Assembly: GCA_963539215.1 (NCBI GenBank)
Contig: CAUTJT010000003.1
Span: 84,498-148,497, forward strand
Length of the DNA stretch: 64,000 nucleotides
Direction: 5' to 3'
From: CAURNT01 sp963539215
Lineage (GTDB): Bacteria > Fusobacteriota > Fusobacteriia > Fusobacteriales > Leptotrichiaceae
The notes under the pieces are model-generated. The model saw nothing but the letters and a program-made list of their open reading frames with translations. It searched no databases and was not told where the DNA came from. Of the stretch, positions 1 through 7,259 are shown one piece after another (positions within the stretch are counted from its first letter, which is position 1; each line of letters starts with the position of its first letter). The translations under genes and the position numbers were made by a program.

Positions 1-92
1 AGACCTTCATTATACTTACTTTTAATTTCTATTATATAATTTAATTTATTTAAATCAATATTTTGATTTTTAAAATTATCAATCATTTCCAT
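1..92 (-). CDS. 5' end of an unidentified gene (partial, runs off the window)
   Basis: An ATG at 92 on the minus strand opens a frame of 30 codons that stays open to the window edge. It is preceded by a good GGAG ribosome site that overlaps the stop of the upstream cupin gene, so the two genes are translationally close (4 bases apart). The visible residues start MEMIDNFKNQ and are polar and Lys/Asn/Ile-rich. That is too little to name a family. Confidence 0.5.
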   Translation of the reverse strand, partial: MEMIDNFKNQNIDLNKLNYIIEIKSKYNEG

Positions 93-96
93 AAAA

Positions 97-372
97 TCAC
101 TCCTTTTTTAACAAATAAACATAAACTTCAGTATCAGTAATTGCATTAGCTGATATAGTATTTTCTCCATCAAAATTAAGTATATCTCCACCTTTTAAAT
201 TATTAATATAATCATTAATTTTAACATCAATATTTCCATTAAATACATTAAAAAAAATCATATAACCAGGATGATTATGTGGTGTAATTTTTTCTCCTGT
301 TTTAAGCATCATATGCATGATTTTTAAATTTTCATTTTCAAAAGCTTTACCTAATTCATTAATTATTTTCAT
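97..372 (-). CDS. small single-domain cupin protein
   Basis: A 91-residue protein consisting of one cupin beta-barrel. The metal-binding motif is visible as GEKITPHNHPGY, with the HxH pair of cupin motif 1, followed by GGDILNF, which resembles motif 2. An ATG 21 bases further upstream exists, but the ATG at 372 is preceded by AAGGA at proper spacing and is preferred. A strong promoter lies upstream (410-438). It is the first gene of a minus-strand unit with the partial gene at 1-92. Such mini-cupins often bind a metal and a small ligand or act as sensors; the substrate cannot be told from sequence. Confidence 0.75.
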   Translation of the reverse strand: MKIINELGKAFENENLKIMHMMLKTGEKITPHNHPGYMIFFNVFNGNIDVKINDYINNLKGGDILNFDGENTISANAITDTEVYVYLLKKE

Positions 373-409
373 AATAAATCCTTTCATAACCAAAATATTT
401 TATAATATA

Positions 410-438
410 ATTATATAATTATTAATATTTAAAGTCAA
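410..438 (-). promoter_or_regulatory. sigma70-type promoter of the cupin gene
   Basis: On the minus strand TTGACT (438-433) is followed by a 17-base spacer and TATAAT (415-410), close to consensus. It drives the cupin gene leftward and lies back to back with the exonuclease promoter. Confidence 0.7.
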
Positions 439-451
439 TAAAATAAAAAGC

Positions 452-481
452 TTGATTAAAATATTTAAAATACGGTATAAT
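452..481 (+). promoter_or_regulatory. sigma70-type promoter of the exonuclease gene
   Basis: TTGATT (452-457), an 18-base spacer and TATAAT (476-481) lie about 30 bases upstream of the exonuclease start codon at 512. This argues against the longer reading frame that begins at 452. Confidence 0.65.
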
Positions 482-511
482 TATATATATAAGAATATTA
501 AGGAGAAAATA

Positions 512-1129
512 ATGAAGAAAAAATTAATCCTTTTTGATACTGAAACTAATGGAACAAATCCTAAAGACTCTGTTTTATCTATATCTGCAATAAAAGTAGA
601 ATATGACACTGAAACAGACCAAATGGTAAAATTAGGTGAATTTGATAGATTTTATTTTAGAAATGAAGGCGAAGAACCTAATGAAGGGGCTTTGCGTGTA
701 AACGGATTATATGATGATGAAATTGAAAGAAGAAGAAATTTATCTTTAGAAAAATATCCAAGAACTTTTACTGAAGATGTTGATAATTTTTATAATTTTT
801 GTGATGGAGCACAACATTTTATAGCACATAATATTAGATTTGATAGACAATTTATACCATTTATATTACCTTATCAATTTGATACTATGCTTGAAAATAT
901 AGAAACTGTAAAAATTCCTTCTAATAATGGATACTCTCCATATAAATGGCCAAAGCTTATGGAATGCGCTGAGTATTATAACATTAAAATAGAAGAAGAT
1001 GAATTACATAATAGTATGTATGATGTTATAATCATGGGTAGAGTATTATTTAAGATGACAAAAACAAAATCAGGATTAGAAAAAGTTAGAAAATTTGTAG
1101 TTGATAATATTTCAACATCTATGAGGTAG
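512..1129 (+). CDS. DEDDh-type 3'-5' exonuclease (DnaQ/ExoI-like)
   Basis: A 205-residue protein with the DnaQ-like exonuclease fold. Motif I is FDTETNG near residues 8-14 (catalytic Asp and Glu), motif II is the HNIRFD stretch, and motif III is HNSMYDV near the C-terminus with the His-x4-Asp pattern of the DEDDh class. The ATG at 512 follows AAGGAG at ideal spacing; the longer frame starting at 452 would begin inside the promoter. Homologues act as proofreading or repair exonucleases on DNA or RNA. There is no attached polymerase domain, so the exact substrate is open. It is probably co-transcribed with the membrane protein that starts 2 bases after its stop. Confidence 0.8.
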   Translation: MKKKLILFDTETNGTNPKDSVLSISAIKVEYDTETDQMVKLGEFDRFYFRNEGEEPNEGALRVNGLYDDEIERRRNLSLEKYPRTFTEDVDNFYNFCDGAQHFIAHNIRFDRQFIPFILPYQFDTMLENIETVKIPSNNGYSPYKWPKLMECAEYYNIKIEEDELHNSMYDVIIMGRVLFKMTKTKSGLEKVRKFVVDNISTSMR

Positions 1130-1131
1130 TT

Positions 1132-1779
1132 ATGGAATTTAGTACTTTTTTATATATTTCAAACTTTATTGGAGTAATAGCATTTGCTGCTTCAGGAGTT
1201 TTTAAAGGAATTAAGCATGATAATGATATTTTTGGAGTTACACTACTTGCTATAGTTACAGCAGTAGGTGGAGGTATTACACGTGATATTATGTTAAATA
1301 TGATACCTAATGCCATAGTAAATCCTAGCGATATATATCTAGCTATTATTACAGCATTAATAATATATTTACCTTATCTATTTTTTAAAAAAAGAATTAG
1401 AGATTTAATGACAAAACGTGAATTTGTTGAAACTTCAAAAACTTTAGTATTAATTTGTGATGCTATAGGTTTAGCAATATTTATATATATAGGAGCAGAT
1501 AAGGCTTTATCACAAAACTTAAATGCTATTGCAGTAGTTATTATGGCAACAGTAACTGCAGTAGGTGGAGGAGTTATTAGAGATATATTAGCAAATGAAA
1601 CTCCATTTATATTAAAAGAGGATATATATGCCGTTCTTTGTGTTATAGGCGGATATTTATATAAATACTTAATAATTGATTTAAAGTTTAAAGAAATAGA
1701 AACTACAATTTTTATATTTTCTTTTGTATTATTTATAAGACTTATAGTTATATTTAAAAAATTAAATTTACCCAAATAA
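1132..1779 (+). CDS. UPF0126 / TRIC-like membrane protein (YadS family)
   Basis: A 215-residue integral membrane protein with about seven hydrophobic segments. It shows the family's internal duplication: the motif AVGGGITRDI near residue 44 recurs as AVGGGVIRDI near residue 143. Bacterial members of this family are related to trimeric intracellular cation channels and some are annotated as glycine transporters; the substrate here is not determinable. The start codon is two bases after the exonuclease stop, with GAGG overlapping the end of that gene, so the two form one transcription unit that ends at the terminator at 1780-1829. Confidence 0.8.
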   Translation: MEFSTFLYISNFIGVIAFAASGVFKGIKHDNDIFGVTLLAIVTAVGGGITRDIMLNMIPNAIVNPSDIYLAIITALIIYLPYLFFKKRIRDLMTKREFVETSKTLVLICDAIGLAIFIYIGADKALSQNLNAIAVVIMATVTAVGGGVIRDILANETPFILKEDIYAVLCVIGGYLYKYLIIDLKFKEIETTIFIFSFVLFIRLIVIFKKLNLPK

Positions 1780-1829
1780 AAAAAACTATACTTAATAAGA
1801 TAGAAAACTTATACGGTATAGTTTTTTAT
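1780..1829. terminator. bidirectional rho-independent terminator
   Basis: An AAAAAACTATAC arm is matched by GTATAGTTTTTT about 24 bases later. A-tract and T-tract on both flanks let it serve both converging genes, UPF0126 (+) and NlpC/P60 (-). Confidence 0.65.
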
Positions 1830-1844
1830 ATTTATACAAAATTA

Positions 1845-2378
1845 TTATCTATTATAAGGAGAAAGTCCCCACTTAAATGCTTTAGTATAAAAATCACTAT
1901 CTAATTTTGATACAACTACCTTATTTTTAGCAGAAGAGGCATGAATAAATTCATTATTACCTACATAAATTCCTACATGATTAATAGTATCACCACCAGA
2001 TGTTATAAAAAATAATAAATCTCCAACTTTAATTTGTGAAATATCTTTTTTTTCAGAATTCATTTCAGCCATGTCCTTAGAAATACGAGGTAATTTAATT
2101 TTTGATTTTTCATTAAATAAATAGGTCATAAAACCTGAACAATCAAATTTATCTGGTCCAATCGATCCCCAAGAATAAGGTTTATCTAAATTTTCTTTTG
2201 CAAAATTGGCAATTTGATTTCTTAATAAATTTTCATCTTCTTCACCAATTTTAATATATTCATTAGAAACACTTTTTAATTCATTAAGTATAGTTTGTAG
2301 TCTTTCATCATCTTCTGAAGAAGAAAAAGATATAAAACATAACAAAATTACAAAAGTAAGTATAATAATTTTTCTCAT
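1845..2378 (-). CDS. secreted NlpC/P60 cell-wall hydrolase
   Basis: A 177-residue exported protein with an N-terminal signal peptide (MRKIIILTFVILL core), a short charged helical linker, and a C-terminal NlpC/P60 (C40) cysteine peptidase domain. The catalytic triad is visible: Cys in DCSGF, His in HVGIY and the polar/His position in FIHASS. Family members cleave D-Glu-meso-Dpm or related bonds in peptidoglycan peptides, in the periplasm or at the surface. The ribosome site AAGGAGG is strong. The gene has its own promoter (2396-2424) and converges on the UPF0126 gene. The prophage relic begins just behind its promoter. Confidence 0.88.
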   Translation of the reverse strand: MRKIIILTFVILLCFISFSSSEDDERLQTILNELKSVSNEYIKIGEEDENLLRNQIANFAKENLDKPYSWGSIGPDKFDCSGFMTYLFNEKSKIKLPRISKDMAEMNSEKKDISQIKVGDLLFFITSGGDTINHVGIYVGNNEFIHASSAKNKVVVSKLDSDFYTKAFKWGLSPYNR

Positions 2379-2395
2379 AGTATACCTCCTTATAC

Positions 2396-2424
2396 ATTTT
2401 AACCTATAACTTAAACTTAGTCAA
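2396..2424 (-). promoter_or_regulatory. promoter of the NlpC/P60 gene
   Basis: Minus-strand TTGACT (2424-2419), 17-base spacer, TAAAAT (2401-2396), just upstream of the AGGAGG ribosome site. Confidence 0.6.
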
Positions 2425-2443
2425 ATTATCTATATTAATTTAA

Positions 2444-3493
2444 GGTGTTAAAGTAGAATTATTGGCTACTTTTGATTTGAAAACTAGTAAAATATGTCAA
2501 AATAAAGACCAAAAGATAGTAGACTTAAAAGGTGCGACTATAGGAATTGATTTACCTCCATTTCACCCTCACTGTAGGACTGTGTTTGTGGCAATATTTG
2601 ATGATAAGTTAGAAGAACAACTTACAACATCTAATGGAAGAAAAGCAAGAGATCCTATAGATAATAAGAGTTATACAACAGGTATAAAAGACTATAAGCA
2701 ATGGAAAAATAGTAAAACACCTGGAGCTAATGCCACAATAACTCAGGTGCATAAAGATAAGTCTTTGGATAAGAAAAATCATAAAAAGTTGTAAAAAGTC
2801 TTAAAAAATCTAGATTATCTGCCCAATACACTAGCTGAATATAGAAAAATGAGGTATAATAATGTTGAGGAACATAAAGAGTTATTAAATACATATGATA
2901 ATAAGTTAGAATATCAAGGCTTTATGAAAACATTTAAAAGGCACCAAGTACCAAAAGAATATCTACCTAAAGATTTTGAAGAGTTTAACAATATAAAGAA
3001 AACTATATTAGAAGATAATCAAATGTCAATTTTAAAATATGAAGAATTAAAGTTTAGAAATAAGATTTTAAAGGAAAAAGAACAAGGTAAACAAAAATTA
3101 CATAAAGGAAATCAAAACAAACACCAGCTAAATTCTAATGAATATATAGCTGCCAGAGATAAAGGAAATCCAAGAGTATATAAATCATACTTACTAAAAA
3201 ATGGAGAACCTATGGATAATAAAAAAGAGTATTATTCTTATGTTGAAGAACTATATAAAGAAGCTGCAGGGAGAGGGGTAATTGATGTTGAAAGTAAAAC
3301 CGATGTATATCAATTCAAAGAATACTTTAAATTTAATAAAATAATAGGAAAATCTAATGTAGGAGAGTTAAAGTTTACCCCAAGACCTATTCCACCAGAA
3401 AATTCTAACTATACAATAACACATAAAGTACAAATTATATACAGCTCTAAAGGTTACCACATAGTACCTATAGATGAAAGGAAAGAAAGATGA
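2444..3493 (+). pseudogene. prophage MuF minor head protein with C-terminal Ntox50-like toxin domain, truncated and interrupted by one stop
   Basis: One continuous frame from 2444 to 3493 is broken by a single TAA at 2792-2794. The first part (ATFDLKTSKICQ, then PPFHPHCRT) is the C-terminal end of the SPP1 gp7/Mu gpF minor head family with its Cys...His...Cys pattern; the rest of the head domain is missing. After the TAA the frame continues through a polar linker to a C-terminal domain with GNQNKHQL, AAGRGV, FNKIIG and IIYSSKGYHIVP, which resembles the Ntox50 predicted RNase toxin fold. MuF proteins with exchangeable toxin tails are known from temperate phages. The part after the stop could be translated from ATG 2849, but no good ribosome site precedes it. 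The toxin assignment rests on recalled motif similarity. Confidence 0.68.
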
Positions 3494-3729
3494 GAAAAAT
3501 AGCTAGAGAAGAATTATATAAACCTGAAAATTATATAAAACCTGGAACAAAACTAAAAATAAATCTTAAAAATAAAAAAGACGAGAAATTTCTACATCAA
3601 GATAAAAACTTTGTAACCCTTTTATATTGGGAAGATTACTATTCTGAGGATGATATAGATTTAGTATTTAAAGAAAAAACATATTGTCATTTAAGGGATG
3701 TAGAAAGCATAGAAATACTAGAGGACTAA
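3490..3729 (+). CDS. small protein overlapping the toxin end, candidate immunity protein
   Basis: A 79-residue acidic/basic mixed protein with no signal peptide or membrane segment. Its ATG overlaps the stop of the Ntox50-like frame (ATGA), with a GAAAGGAAAG-type ribosome site inside the toxin end. I do not recognise the family. Position and tight translational coupling to a toxin domain are typical of immunity genes in polymorphic toxin systems, so immunity is a reasonable inference. The frame is intact, unlike the phage genes on both sides. Its stop codon lies inside a strong terminator hairpin. Confidence 0.6.
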   Translation: MRKIAREELYKPENYIKPGTKLKINLKNKKDEKFLHQDKNFVTLLYWEDYYSEDDIDLVFKEKTYCHLRDVESIEILED

Positions 3730-3742
3730 AGTCCTCTTTTTT
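3721..3742 (+). terminator. rho-independent terminator after the candidate immunity gene
   Basis: A perfect six-pair stem, GAGGAC / GTCCTC with loop TAAA, is followed by six T. The loop contains the stop codon of the preceding gene. Confidence 0.85.
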
Positions 3743-3771
3743 AATAAGTTAGGTATATAGAAATATATAAT

Positions 3772-3812
3772 CGCCTTTATGGAGCATAGGCGTTAAAGAA
3801 TGCTCTTTTTTT
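3772..3812 (+). ncRNA. candidate H-type RNA pseudoknot fused to a terminator
   Basis: CGCCT (3772-3776) can pair with AGGCG (3788-3792). The loop between them contains GAGCAT (3782-3787), which can pair with ATGCTC (3800-3805) just before a run of T. The second arm of stem 1 abuts the first arm of stem 2, as in an H-type pseudoknot. The second stem plus the T-run is also a normal terminator. It lies between the toxin/immunity pair and the scaffold gene of the phage relic. Confidence 0.5.
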
Positions 3813-3864
3813 ATTACTTAAAATTCGTTGACAAAACAACGTAAAAAAATGAGAAAGAGGTAAT

Positions 3865-4148
3865 ATGAATAAAGAAGAATTAATTGCTTTAGGATTAACT
3901 GAAGAACAAGCAACTAAGGTATTAGAAATTAATAAAGACATGATACCTTATACAAGATTTAAAGAGGTTAATGATGAAAAAATGAATTAAAAAATCAATT
4001 ATCTAATCGTGATACACAATTGAAAGAGCTAGCTAAAATCACAAAAGATAATGAAGAGCTTAATTCAAAAATCAAGGAACTTCAAGAAAGTAACAAAAAT
4101 GCACAAACTGAGTATGAAAATAAGAACTTGGTTGAACTTATTAAATAA
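3865..4148 (+). pseudogene. phage GP20-type scaffold protein, frameshifted
   Basis: The ATG at 3865 follows GAGG and encodes MNKEELIALGLTEEQATKV, the typical start of phage minor structural GP20 (capsid scaffolding) proteins. The frame stops at 3988-3990. Adding one A to the six-A run just before (about 3977-3982) restores VNDEKNELKNQLSNRD and carries the coiled-coil part on (LKELAKITKDNEEL) to a TAA at 4146-4148, still well short of the usual family length. The frame is therefore broken by an apparent one-base loss and then truncated. Order after a MuF gene matches phage head modules (portal, MuF, scaffold, capsid). Confidence 0.65.
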
Positions 4149-4320
4149 TTAAAAGCATTAAAAGAAAGCGATGCTTATTTATTTAAAATATAGAGTAGAA
4201 AATTTATTGCAGTAAGTGTAATGAAAGAATACTAAAAGTTTAAAAATAGCATAATTTACCTAGTATAATTTAATTTTTTAATGTATAATATACTATAAAC
4301 ATAAAATAGGAGAGATGTTA
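4149..4320. other. intergenic region with likely promoter
   Basis: It marks the right edge of the phage relic. TATAAT-like hexamers occur near 4262-4267 and 4285-4290, upstream of the DUF2130 gene. I see no integrase, attachment repeat or further capsid gene. Confidence 0.4.
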
Positions 4321-5667
4321 ATGAATGAGGTAAAATGTCCTAATTGTAATGCAATATTTTCTTTAGATGAAAAAACATATTCAAGTATAAAATATCAAGT
4401 TAGGGACAAAGAATTTGAAGAAGAAGTTGAAAAAAGAATAAAAAATAATTTAGACCTAGAAAAGAAAATATTAGATAAAAAATTAGATGATATACAAAAA
4501 GATAATGAAATAAATAAGCTTAGCATTGAAAATAAATATAAAGAACAAATAAATGATCTTGAAAATATCATAACTAAACTAAATAGTCAAATTTCAAATT
4601 TTGAAGTTAATAATAAGAATAATATTCAAATAGAAAAGATGAACATAGAGAAAATATATAAAGAAGAGATGTCTAATCTTCAAAATACAATATTAAAACT
4701 TGAATCTAAAATTAGTTCTTTAGAAGAAAATTCAAAAAAAAATATAGAATTAGAAAAAATAACTTTAGAAAATAAATTTAAAGAAGAAATAAATAATTTA
4801 AATAATAATATATTAAATCTAAAAAATAATGAATTAATAATAAAAGATAAGTATCAAGCTGAATTAAAAAATAAGGATGATATTATAGAATACTATAAGG
4901 ATTTAAAATCAAAATTATCTACTAAAATGTTAGGTGAATCTCTTGAACAACATTGTGAAGTATCATTTAATAGATTAAGATCTACAGCTTTTCCAAATGC
5001 TTATTTTGATAAAGATAATGATACTTCAAGCGGAAGTAAAGGAGATTATATCTATAGAGAATTAGATGAGAATGGAGTAGAAATACTTTCAATAATGTTT
5101 GAGATGAAAAATCAAAATGATGAAACAAAGACAAAGAAGAAAAACAAAGATTTTTTCAAAGAATTAGATAAAGATAGACATGAAAAAAATTGTGAATATG
5201 CAATACTTGTTTCTCTACTTGAACAAGACAATGAATTATATAACGATGGTATAGTAGATGTTTCTTATGAATATGAAAAAATGTATGTAATAAGACCACA
5301 ATTTTTCATACCAATAATTAGTTTACTTAGAAATGGAGCTAGAGGAGTATTAAAATATAAACAAGAATTGAATTCTATTAAAAATCAAAATATAGATATA
5401 AGTAATTTTGAAAACGACTTAAGAAGCTTTAAAGATCAATTTGGAGCAAATTATGAACGTGCAGGAAAAAAATTTAAAGAAGCAATAGATAAAATTGATA
5501 AGAGTATTAAAAATTTACAAGATACTAAAGATGCTTTATTAGCTTCTGAAAATAATCTAAGATTAGCCAATAAAAAATTAGATGATTTAACTGTAAAAAA
5601 ATTAGTCAGAAAGAATCTAACTATGAAAAAAATGTTTGAAGAATTAAATGATAAAGAGGAGAAATAA
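4321..5667 (+). CDS. DUF2130 protein: zinc-ribbon-like N-terminus, coiled coil, nuclease-like C-terminus
   Basis: A 448-residue protein. It begins with a CPNCNAIF knuckle (CxxC). A long coiled coil of about 150 residues follows, then a conserved C-terminal DUF2130 region. That region contains GSKGDYI followed by FEMKNQND, an Asp...Glu-x-Lys arrangement like the PD-(D/E)XK nuclease core. The ATG at 4315 sits directly on the GGAG, so the ATG at 4321, eight bases after it, is the better start. The coiled coil holds a tandem 40-residue repeat. Family function is not established; nuclease activity is inferred from the motif. It overlaps the thymidine kinase gene by one base. Confidence 0.75.
   Translation: MNEVKCPNCNAIFSLDEKTYSSIKYQVRDKEFEEEVEKRIKNNLDLEKKILDKKLDDIQKDNEINKLSIENKYKEQINDLENIITKLNSQISNFEVNNKNNIQIEKMNIEKIYKEEMSNLQNTILKLESKISSLEENSKKNIELEKITLENKFKEEINNLNNNILNLKNNELIIKDKYQAELKNKDDIIEYYKDLKSKLSTKMLGESLEQHCEVSFNRLRSTAFPNAYFDKDNDTSSGSKGDYIYRELDENGVEILSIMFEMKNQNDETKTKKKNKDFFKELDKDRHEKNCEYAILVSLLEQDNELYNDGIVDVSYEYEKMYVIRPQFFIPIISLLRNGARGVLKYKQELNSIKNQNIDISNFENDLRSFKDQFGANYERAGKKFKEAIDKIDKSIKNLQDTKDALLASENNLRLANKKLDDLTVKKLVRKNLTMKKMFEELNDKEEK
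4525..4824 (+). repeat. tandem 120-bp coding repeat (40-residue coiled-coil unit)
   Basis: Within the DUF2130 gene the segments starting at 4525 (IENKYKEQ), 4645 (IEKIYKEE) and 4765 (LENKFKEE) are spaced exactly 40 codons apart and align along most of their length, the third being partial. This points to recent internal duplication of a coiled-coil block and possible length variation between strains. Confidence 0.65.
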
Positions 5668-6719
5668 TGTTTTTAAAAAGTAGTGAAAATGTAGGAAAGT
5701 TAGAAGTTGTTTGTGGAAGTATGTTCTCAGGTAAAAGTGAAGAACTTATACGTCGTATTAGACGTGTAAATTATGCTAAACAAAGTGTAGTTGTATTTAA
5801 ACACTCTATAGATAAAAGATACGGTGAAAATGGTATATTTTCACATAATATGAATAGTATAGAAGCATATCCTGTAGCTTCAGTTAAAGATATGGAAGAA
5901 ATCATGAAAGAAAAACCATATATAGAAGTAATTGGTATAGATGAAGTTCAATTTTTTGGTGAAGAAGTTTTAGAATTTTGTAAAAAATATATAAAAAGGG
6001 GTAAAAGAATAATAGTTGCTGGCTTAGATCTTGATTTTAAAGCTGTTCCTTTTATACCTATGCCTGAGCTAATGGCAATAGCTGATAGTGTTACAAAATT
6101 AAAAGCAAAATGTGTTATATGTGGTAAAGACGCTTATGCAAGCCAAAGATTGATAAATGGAGAACCTGCTTTTGAAGATGATCCTATAGTTATGGTTGGT
6201 GCTAAAGAAAACTATGAAGCTCGTTGTAGAAGACACCACATTGTTAGAAAAAGAAATGAGAATATAGGTAAAATTTACTTCTTATTTGGAACAGATATTA
6301 ATGCTGGTAAAGAAGAAGTTGAAAACTATATATTATCTAAAAATAAAAATTCTAATTCTATAAGTATAAGTATTTTTAACGAAGGAGAGAGTATATCTAA
6401 TGTTAGAGAAAATATTAAAAAACTTTCTCTTGAATATGATATAGTTTTTGTGAGAATAGTTAAGAGTCCTTTAATACCAATACAAGAAAATTATACTATA
6501 ATTGATTTAATGATGGAATTAAGACAAAAATCTTCTGTGATATTAATTTCAAGAAATAGAAGAGGTATGATAAATGAAGTATTAATATCTTATGAAATAA
6601 TAAATAAAGCAGATTTAAATATAGAAAGTGTTATATATACAAAATCAGATAACAAAGAAAATGATGAAGTTATCGAAAATATAAATGAAATATTAAATAT
6701 AAAAGCAATAATATTATAG
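5667..6719 (+). CDS. tdk: thymidine kinase fused to a degenerate dethiobiotin-synthetase-like domain
   Basis: A 350-residue protein. Residues 10-195 are a type II thymidine kinase: P-loop GSMFSGKSEE, the DEVQFF Walker B segment, the CVICGKDA zinc pair and a second pair near CRRHH. It phosphorylates thymidine for dTMP salvage. Typical members end near residue 195. Here about 150 more residues follow, with GTDINAGKEE where BioD-type proteins have GTDTxVGKT, then ENYTIIDLMMEL and an ILISRN...INEVLISYE stretch that align with the BioD core. The P-loop Thr is lost and the usual EGAGG segment is not conserved, so the added domain is probably not a synthetase. It overlaps the upstream gene by one base. 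Confidence 0.85.
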   Translation: MFLKSSENVGKLEVVCGSMFSGKSEELIRRIRRVNYAKQSVVVFKHSIDKRYGENGIFSHNMNSIEAYPVASVKDMEEIMKEKPYIEVIGIDEVQFFGEEVLEFCKKYIKRGKRIIVAGLDLDFKAVPFIPMPELMAIADSVTKLKAKCVICGKDAYASQRLINGEPAFEDDPIVMVGAKENYEARCRRHHIVRKRNENIGKIYFLFGTDINAGKEEVENYILSKNKNSNSISISIFNEGESISNVRENIKKLSLEYDIVFVRIVKSPLIPIQENYTIIDLMMELRQKSSVILISRNRRGMINEVLISYEIINKADLNIESVIYTKSDNKENDEVIENINEILNIKAIIL

Positions 6720-6730
6720 GAGGAAAATAT

Positions 6731-7258
6731 ATGAAAAAATTAATTTTAGGAATTTGTATTCTTACATCAATGACTTCTTTTGCATATACAAGATTGTCAT
6801 CAGATGAATATTTAAAAGGAATATTTACAAGTTCTGCAACTAAAGAGATAATGAAAAAATACTATGACTATAACAATGATTTAGCTGTTGTTTCTGATAG
6901 AGTTTACACAGAAAAAGAAGCAGAAATTGATGCTATTAATGGTCTTAAAAATTCCATGACTGAATATACTGAAAAATATTTAAGTAAATTATTTAAAAAT
7001 ACAAATTTAAGTGGTAAAGATTTTGATGAAAGCACTATTAAAACAATGGCAAATGAAATTGTAAATAATGTTATAACTAATAAAAAATATACACTAGCTA
7101 ATAAAGTTGAAGTGCTAGAAGGAGATAAAACTAAATATTTAATTTTAGTTAAAATACCTCAAAGTTACTTAGAAAATGAAAGTAATAAAATTTTTAAAGA
7201 AAGACTAAAAAATTTAATTTTTAAATTAAATGACTACTATCATGAATTAGGTAAGTAG
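6731..7258 (+). CDS. exported protein of unknown function
   Basis: A 175-residue protein with a clear signal peptide (MKKLILGICILTSMTSFAYT, cleavage near SFA-YT) and an AGGAGG ribosome site. The mature part is helical: an EKEAEIDAINGLKNSM stretch is followed by a segment ending in LILVKIPQSYL. The layout recalls LPP20/FlgT-N-like small envelope proteins, but the similarity is weak and I do not assign the family. It lies between tdk and a large FtsX-type permease with almost no spacing, so an envelope role together with the permease is possible. Confidence 0.65.
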   Translation: MKKLILGICILTSMTSFAYTRLSSDEYLKGIFTSSATKEIMKKYYDYNNDLAVVSDRVYTEKEAEIDAINGLKNSMTEYTEKYLSKLFKNTNLSGKDFDESTIKTMANEIVNNVITNKKYTLANKVEVLEGDKTKYLILVKIPQSYLENESNKIFKERLKNLIFKLNDYYHELGK

Positions 7259-7259
7259 T

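Noticed and set aside
1119..1775. Minus-strand open frames opposite the UPF0126 gene
   Set aside because: They lack ribosome sites and mirror a clear membrane-protein gene; the duplicated AVGGG motif proves the plus-strand frame.
2441..4320. Active prophage or insertion element
   Set aside because: Only two phage head genes remain, both broken; no integrase, transposase, terminal repeats or attachment sites are visible.
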